NCBI RefSeq assembly: GCF_014203115.1
Contig: NZ_JACHIJ010000003.1
Location: forward strand, 496,001 to 560,000
Length of the DNA stretch: 64,000 nucleotides
Direction: 5' to 3'
Origin: Afipia massiliensis
GTDB taxonomy: Bacteria > Pseudomonadota > Alphaproteobacteria > Rhizobiales > Xanthobacteraceae
This document shows positions 54,288 to 64,000 of this stretch, piece after piece. The translations under genes and the position numbers were made by a program. The stretch's first letter is position 1, and each line of letters opens with the position of its first letter. The notes under the pieces were generated by a model. The model saw only the letters and a list, made by a program, of their open reading frames with translations. It was not told where the DNA came from and did not search any database.

Positions 54288-55430
54288 ATGGATTTTGATT
54301 TGTCCGAGGAGCAGCGGCTCCTGAAAGATAGCGTCGACGGCCTGCTGGCTGGTTCCTACGATTTCGATCAGCGCAAGAAGTACGCCAAGGAAAATGGCGG
54401 CTGGAGCAAGACGGTTTGGAACAAGCTGGCCGAGCAGGGCCTGCTGGGTCTGCCGTTCTCCGAAGCAGACGGCGGCTTCGGCGCGGGCGCGGTGGAAACC
54501 GCCCTCGTCATGGAATCGCTCGGCAAGGCGCTGGTGCTCGAGCCTTATCTGGCGACTGTCGTTCTCGGCGGCGGCTTCCTTCGTCACGGCGGCTCGGCCG
54601 AACAGAAGGCCGCGCATATTCCCTCGATCATCGACGGCAGCAAGACGCTGGCGTTCGCCCAGCTTGAGAAGAACTCGCGTTACGATCTCGCGGACGTCAC
54701 CACCACCGCCAAGAAAAAGGGCGCGGGCTGGGTGATCGACGGCGAGAAGTTCGTCGTGCTGCACGGCGAGACGGCGGACACGCTGATCGTCAGCGCGCGC
54801 ACCAAGGGCAGCCAGCGTGATCGCAGCGGCATCGGCGCGTTCCTGGTGCCGGCGAAAGCCAAGGGCGTCACCGTCAAGGGTTATCCGACCCAGGACGGCA
54901 TGCGCGCGGCGGATATCCGTTTTGAGGGTGTCGAGGTCGGCGCGGACGCTGCAATCGGTGATCCCGAGAACGGCCTGCCGCTGATCGAGCGCGTGGTCGA
55001 TGAAGCGCGCATCGCAATGTGCGCCGAAGCTGTCGGCGCGATGGACGAGTCGCTCAAGTCGACGGTGGAGTATCTCAAGACCCGCAAGCAGTTCGGCGTC
55101 GCGATCGGCCAGTTCCAGACCCTGCAGCATCGCGCGGCGGACATGTTCGTCGCGCTGGAGCAGGCGCGCAGCATGTCGATCTTCGCCACCATGGCCTCCG
55201 ATTTCGAGGACGCCAAGGAGCGTTCCAAGGCGGTTGCGGCAGCGAAGGTGCAGATCGGCAAGTCGCTGAAGTTCGTCGGCCAGCAGGCGATCCAGCTTCA
55301 CGGCGGCGTCGGCATGACCATGGAGCTCAAGATCGGTCACTACTTCAAGCGGCTGACCATGATCGAGAGCACCTTCGGCGACACCGACTATCACCTGCGC
55401 CGCGTCAGCGAAGCGGGCAATCTGGTCTGA
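54288..55430 (+). CDS. pimD: Acyl-CoA dehydrogenase, small subunit type (PimD-like)
   Basis: This 380-residue protein starts MDFDLSEEQRLLKDSVDGLL and has EQGLLGLPFSEADGGFGAGA, TRKQFGVAIGQFQTLQHRAA and QAIQLHGGVGMTMELKIGHY. It is more divergent than pimC, consistent with a partner subunit in a heteromeric dehydrogenase. The start at 54288 (GGAGGCAGG site) is preferred over 54246. Confidence 0.9.
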   Translation: MDFDLSEEQRLLKDSVDGLLAGSYDFDQRKKYAKENGGWSKTVWNKLAEQGLLGLPFSEADGGFGAGAVETALVMESLGKALVLEPYLATVVLGGGFLRHGGSAEQKAAHIPSIIDGSKTLAFAQLEKNSRYDLADVTTTAKKKGAGWVIDGEKFVVLHGETADTLIVSARTKGSQRDRSGIGAFLVPAKAKGVTVKGYPTQDGMRAADIRFEGVEVGADAAIGDPENGLPLIERVVDEARIAMCAEAVGAMDESLKSTVEYLKTRKQFGVAIGQFQTLQHRAADMFVALEQARSMSIFATMASDFEDAKERSKAVAAAKVQIGKSLKFVGQQAIQLHGGVGMTMELKIGHYFKRLTMIESTFGDTDYHLRRVSEAGNLV

Positions 55431-55440
55431 GGCCGCTTTC

Positions 55441-55516
55441 CGTCATTGCGAGGAGCATAGCGACGAAGCAATCCAGCCTTGTCACTCTGGATTGCTTCGC
55501 TTCGCTCGCAATGACG
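55441..55516. repeat. Family-C palindromic repeat inside the pim operon (pimD-SDR gap)
   Basis: CGTCATTGCGAGGAGCATAGC, CAATCCAG, then CTGGATTGCTTCGC and GCTCGCAATGACG: a long near-perfect inverted repeat starting 11 bases after the pimD stop. Same family as 27573-27665. Confidence 0.85.
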
Positions 55517-55551
55517 AACAAAACAAAGAACAATAAAGGGGAGACGCGGCC

Positions 55552-56325
55552 ATGACCAAATCGCCATTCGATCTGGCGGGGAAAGTGGCCGTCGTCACCG
55601 GTTCGAGCCGCGGCATCGGCCGCGCCTCGGCGGAACTGCTGGCGCGAATGGGGGCGAAGGTCATCGTCTCCAGCCGCAAGGCCGATGCCTGCGAGGCGGT
55701 TGCCGACGGCATCCGCAAGGAGGGCGGCGATGCCCACGTCATCGCCTGCAACATCAGCCGCCACGAGGAAGTCGACGCGCTGATCAACGGCACCGTGAAG
55801 CACTACGGCCAGATCGACATCCTCGTCTGCAACGCGGCCGTGAATCCGTACTACGGGCCGCTGCTCGACATCACTGACGAAGCCTTCGACAAGATCATGG
55901 GCGCCAACATCAAGAGCAACATTTGGCTCTGCAAGCTGGCGATGCCGAAAATGGCCGAGCGCGGCGGCGGCTCGGTGGTCATTATCTCCAGCATCGGCGG
56001 CTTGCGCGGATCGACCGTGATCGGCGCCTACGGCATCTCGAAGGCGGCGGATTTCTCGCTGGCGCGCAGCCTGGCCGGCGAGTGGGGCCCGAAGAACGTG
56101 CGGGTCAACTGCATCGCGCCGGGTCTGGTCAAAACCGATTTCGCCCGCGCGCTGTGGGAGGATCAGGACAATCTCAAGCGCCGCACCACGACCACGCCGC
56201 TGCGGCGGATCGGCGAGCCGCACGAGATCGCGGGCGCGGTGGTCTATCTTGCCTCCGACGCCTCGACCTTCATGACCGGCCAGACCATCGTGATCGATGG
56301 CGGCGTCACCACGGCGGCGGTGTAG
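55552..56325 (+). CDS. Short-chain dehydrogenase/reductase at the end of the pim operon
   Basis: This 257-residue SDR has AVVTGSSRGIGRASAELLAR near residue 13, NAAVNPYYGPLLDI, the catalytic Tyr160-xxx-Lys164 in GAYGISKAADFSLARS, and IVIDGGVTTAAV at the end. It belongs to the FabG-like group and would oxidise or reduce a hydroxyl/keto group with NAD(P). Its place matches the sixth gene of the Rhodopseudomonas operon, but I am not sure enough of that gene's identity to give a symbol. Confidence 0.88.
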   Translation: MTKSPFDLAGKVAVVTGSSRGIGRASAELLARMGAKVIVSSRKADACEAVADGIRKEGGDAHVIACNISRHEEVDALINGTVKHYGQIDILVCNAAVNPYYGPLLDITDEAFDKIMGANIKSNIWLCKLAMPKMAERGGGSVVIISSIGGLRGSTVIGAYGISKAADFSLARSLAGEWGPKNVRVNCIAPGLVKTDFARALWEDQDNLKRRTTTTPLRRIGEPHEIAGAVVYLASDASTFMTGQTIVIDGGVTTAAV

Positions 56326-56347
56326 ATCCGACATCAGTTTTTGAGTT

Positions 56348-56437
56348 CGTCATGCCCGGCCTTGTGCCGGGCATCCACGTCTTTTATGCGCTCACAACAA
56401 TAAGACGTAGATGGCCGGGACAAGCCCGGCCATGACG
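56348..56437. repeat. Family-B palindromic repeat
   Basis: CGTCATGCCCGGCCTTGTGCC, GGGCATCCACGTCTT, then AAGACGTAGATGGCCGGG and CCCGGCCATGACG. It lies between the SDR and glpK, 22 bases after the SDR stop. Confidence 0.85.
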
Positions 56438-56526
56438 ATGCAATGCGCCGCTGCGCCTTGACGCGCGCATCGACAATCGCTTTGTTGCGTTTCGAAACCG
56501 AAATGAAAAGCATTCGAGGAAACCGC

Positions 56527-58035
<1,509 letters not shown>

Positions 58036-58106
58036 AACATCGCGCCGAAGCCCTTGCCAATCGGGTGCCTTGCCGGGTGTAATCGTCGCCTATCGGAGAC
58101 CACCTG

Positions 58107-58733
58107 ATGAACCTGATCGGCCAGTATGATTCTCCCTTCGTGCGGCGTGTCGCGCTTGCGCTGCGGTTCTACGGCATTCCCTTCGAACATACGCCGTGGT
58201 CGACCTTCGGCGACGCGGAAAAGATCGCGCTCTACAATCCGCTAATACGCGTGCCGACGCTGGTGCTCGATGATGGCGAAGTGCTGATCGAGAGCACAGC
58301 CATTCTGGATTATCTCGACGAACTGGCCGGGCCGTCGCGGGCGCTGATCCCCGATTGCGGCCACATCCGGCGTGAGGTGTTGCACATCTGCGCGCTCGCC
58401 ACCGGCCTCGGCGACAAGGCGGTGAGCCTGCTCTATGAACGGGTGCTACGAACGGAGCAGTCGCAACGCTGGGTCGAGCGTTGCCGGTCGCAGATCGCTG
58501 GCGTGTTTGCTGGCCTTGAAGAAGATCGCACGCGGCACAAGACGCGGTTCTGGTTCGGTGACCAGATCACCCACGCCGACATTGCGGTGGCCTGCGTCAT
58601 TCGTATCGCGCACGAGATCGATCCTAGCTTGTTCGAGGAGAAGCGTTATCCCGCACTCGCTCGTCACGCCGAGACCTGCGAGGCGTTACAACCGTTTCAA
58701 GATATCGTGCAGCCGCTCGCTCCGCCGAACTGA
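58107..58733 (+). CDS. Glutathione S-transferase
   Basis: This 208-residue GST has a thioredoxin-like N-terminal domain starting MNLIGQYDSPFVRRVALALR, where Ser9 is in the catalytic position, the cis-Pro in IRVPTLVLDDGEVLIESTAI with the ES glutathione motif, and a helical C-terminal domain with QITHADIAVACVIRI. It conjugates or reduces with glutathione in the cytoplasm. It follows glpK by 71 bases and has its own start site. Confidence 0.92.
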   Translation: MNLIGQYDSPFVRRVALALRFYGIPFEHTPWSTFGDAEKIALYNPLIRVPTLVLDDGEVLIESTAILDYLDELAGPSRALIPDCGHIRREVLHICALATGLGDKAVSLLYERVLRTEQSQRWVERCRSQIAGVFAGLEEDRTRHKTRFWFGDQITHADIAVACVIRIAHEIDPSLFEEKRYPALARHAETCEALQPFQDIVQPLAPPN

Positions 58734-58756
58734 CATAAGCCGAACTGACATAATGA

Positions 58757-58784
58757 AGGGTGGCCGGAAAGATCCGGCCACCCT
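58757..58784. terminator. Bidirectional hairpin between convergent genes
   Basis: AGGGTGGCCGG, loop AAAGAT, CCGGCCACCCT: a perfect 11-bp stem between the GST stop and the hypothetical gene stop. There is no clear T-run, so the call is on stability and location. Confidence 0.55.
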
Positions 58785-58800
58785 GTATGTCGATCAGTCG

Positions 58801-59340
58801 TTACTGGCAAATGTTCCGCGTGCCTTTGATGAACGTGCCCGGCTCACACATGAAGCCGTTGCGCGCTGCATAGTTTGACGAATACGGCATCGCGACACCG
58901 TTGTAGCTGTAGGTGTCCACATAGCCCGGGCCGTAGGCATAGCTGTCACGGTAAGGCCCGCCGAACGGGGCGGTTGCGATGGCGCCAGCGGTGCCGACCG
59001 CCGTCGTGGCGACCGCGCCCGCGGTACCGATCGCGCCGCCGACGACGTCAGCCGGCCAGAAGCCGGTGCTGCGGTTGTCCCAGCCGCGGTCGTTGCGGGC
59101 GTCTCTGCGAACTTCCATGCGATCCGGTCCGGCCGCTCGCATATAGGCCCCATCGCGGCCCGGCATACGGGCACTCTGCTTCATCGGCTTGGAACTGTGC
59201 TTCACAGGCTTGATCTGTTTGGATTTGTCGGTCTTGCCTTGCATCGCGGAGCGCGGCTTTGCCGTGTCCTGCGCGAGCGCCGGTGTGGCGACCAGAGCGG
59301 TTACAGCCGCAGCAGCGGCGAAAAAGCTCACCTTTTTCAT
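58801..59340 (-). CDS. Hypothetical secreted protein
   Basis: This 179-residue protein has a clear signal peptide (MKKVSFFAAAAAVTALVATP, cut near ALA-QD, residues 23-24). A basic Lys/Ser/Met-rich stretch (residues 25-60) and a hydrophobic Gly/Ala/Thr segment VVGGAIGTAGAVATTAVGTA (near 100) follow, then a Tyr-rich C-terminus with two cysteines (FMCEPG, NICQ). Probably periplasmic or outer-surface. No known domain recognised. A GGAGA site precedes ATG 59340. Confidence 0.75.
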   Translation of the reverse strand: MKKVSFFAAAAAVTALVATPALAQDTAKPRSAMQGKTDKSKQIKPVKHSSKPMKQSARMPGRDGAYMRAAGPDRMEVRRDARNDRGWDNRSTGFWPADVVGGAIGTAGAVATTAVGTAGAIATAPFGGPYRDSYAYGPGYVDTYSYNGVAMPYSSNYAARNGFMCEPGTFIKGTRNICQ

Positions 59341-59495
59341 GATCTCTCCTTTTTATGAGGTTGATGTTGGCGGCGCACCAACGCCCCATGCAGAAGGGTG
59401 TTCCGGGTTCCATCGTGATTGATGTCACACGCGCGTGAGGAAAGTTCCATCGCGCCATGTTGTGATGTGTGAGTCAATCGTGCCATACCCACAGC

Positions 59496-59598
59496 GTCGT
59501 CCCCGCGAAAGCGGGGACCCATCACCATATTCAGTTTTGATAAAATTGGACGCGTCTGGGCGACCCGACGTATGGGTCCCCGCTTTCGCGGGGACGAC
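59496..59598. repeat. Family-A palindromic repeat
   Basis: GTCGTCCCCGCGAAAGCGGG ... CCCGCTTTCGCGGGGACGAC in the 305-base gap between metH (3' end) and the secreted hypothetical gene (5' end). The remainder of the gap would carry the promoter of the hypothetical gene; none is obvious. Confidence 0.85.
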
Positions 59599-59645
59599 TC
59601 CTGACAATTTGAGATTGTCGTGTGATTTGTACGAATGTCGCGGCT

Positions 59646-63497
<3,852 letters not shown>

Positions 63498-63501
63498 GGG
63501 A

Positions 63502-64000
63502 TCACGCAGCTTTCTGCGCACCGTTGGGACGAATTCCCAGAAGGTGGCTGATGGCGAACACAAGATCCGCACGGTTCATCGTATAAAAATGAAAATTCTC
63601 GACGCCATGCTTGGCGAGCTTCTGCACCTGGCCGGCGGCGACGGTCGCCGCCACCAGCTTGCGCGTTTCGGCATCGTCATCGAGGCCTTCGAACTTGTCG
63701 GCCAGCCAGGACGGCACGGTCGTGCCCGCACGGGTGACGAAATTGCGCGCCTGCTTGAAGTTGTGCATCGGCATGATGCCCGGCACGACCGGAATATCGA
63801 TGCCACGCGCGCGAACGCGGTCGAGGTAGCGAAAATAGAGATCGTTATCGAAGAAAACCTGGGTGATGGCGCGGCTGGCGCCCGCGTCCACCTTGGCTTT
63901 CAGCGCGTCGATATCGGCATCGAAGTCAGCGCTCTCGGGATGCTTTTCCGGATAGGCCGACACCGTGACGTCGATATCGGGATAACGCTTCTTGATGCTG
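63502..64000 (-). CDS. metF: Methylenetetrahydrofolate reductase (partial, 5' end off window)
   Basis: This is the C-terminal 165 residues of MetF, open at the right edge. It has [20 protein letters not shown], the conserved [37 protein letters not shown], and [20 protein letters not shown] near the end. It reduces methylene-THF to 5-methyl-THF, the methyl donor for the downstream MetH. Same operon. Confidence 0.95.
   Translation of the reverse strand, partial: SIKKRYPDIDVTVSAYPEKHPESADFDADIDALKAKVDAGASRAITQVFFDNDLYFRYLDRVRARGIDIPVVPGIMPMHNFKQARNFVTRAGTTVPSWLADKFEGLDDDAETRKLVAATVAAGQVQKLAKHGVENFHFYTMNRADLVFAISHLLGIRPNGAQKAA

Overview
The window is ordinary high-GC alphaproteobacterial chromosome of the Bradyrhizobium / Rhodopseudomonas / Afipia type (Nitrobacteraceae). 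The evidence is a PutA of about 1000 residues without the N-terminal DNA-binding domain next to an Lrp-type regulator, an RcdA/DUF1465 protein, several branched-chain-amino-acid-type (Liv) ABC transporters, a pim-type dicarboxylate beta-oxidation operon, and three families of dispersed palindromic repeats. I see no phage, transposase, CRISPR array, tRNA or rRNA. Both ends cut through genes: a quinone oxidoreductase on the left and metF on the right.

Layout. 1-7.3 kb: housekeeping genes (quinone oxidoreductase, DUF1192, rcdA, rpmE, an MsbA-like ABC exporter, an enoyl-CoA hydratase, then LemA plus two TPM-domain proteins). 7.3-10.9 kb: putA with a divergent Lrp/AsnC regulator. 11.8-24.7 kb: a large fatty/aryl-acid catabolic locus. 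An acyl-CoA ligase and a thiolase are divergent from a TetR gene. The TetR gene is followed by a nine-gene run: alpha-methylacyl-CoA racemase-like protein, SDR, enoyl-CoA hydratase, feruloyl-CoA-synthase-like ligase, two acyl-CoA dehydrogenases, nitroreductase, SnoaL-like protein and a haloalkane dehalogenase. 24.9-29.7 kb: small and regulatory genes (YkgJ cysteine cluster, WYL regulator, two-domain GST-like protein, PPOX-family protein, LysR, thioesterase). 29.8-37 kb: pobA, a Liv-type ABC transporter containing a fused permease-ATPase, and a MarR regulator, probably for aromatic-acid uptake and 4-hydroxybenzoate use. 37.1-38.5 kb: glycerate 2-kinase.

38.6-56.3 kb is the most coherent block. 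It holds three tandem paralogous periplasmic binding proteins, a complete livMHFG set, an IclR regulator, and a divergent pimFABCD-like operon plus an SDR. Together these would import straight-chain or dicarboxylic acids, activate them to CoA thioesters and shorten them by beta-oxidation. A 13-bp palindrome of the form GGWATTnAATWCC lies upstream of pimF and of two of the three binding-protein genes, which suggests one IclR regulon. A decayed copy of the IclR C-terminus lies between the intact iclR and livG. 56.5-64 kb: glpK, a GST, a secreted hypothetical protein, metH and metF.

I did not find a radically new system. The points most worth checking are the candidate IclR operators linking uptake to pim, the operators shared by pobA and marR, the three palindrome families placed one per junction in the distal pim operon, the IclR pseudogene, and the dehalogenase at the end of a beta-oxidation operon. 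Functions are inferred from residue motifs and gene context; no database search was run.
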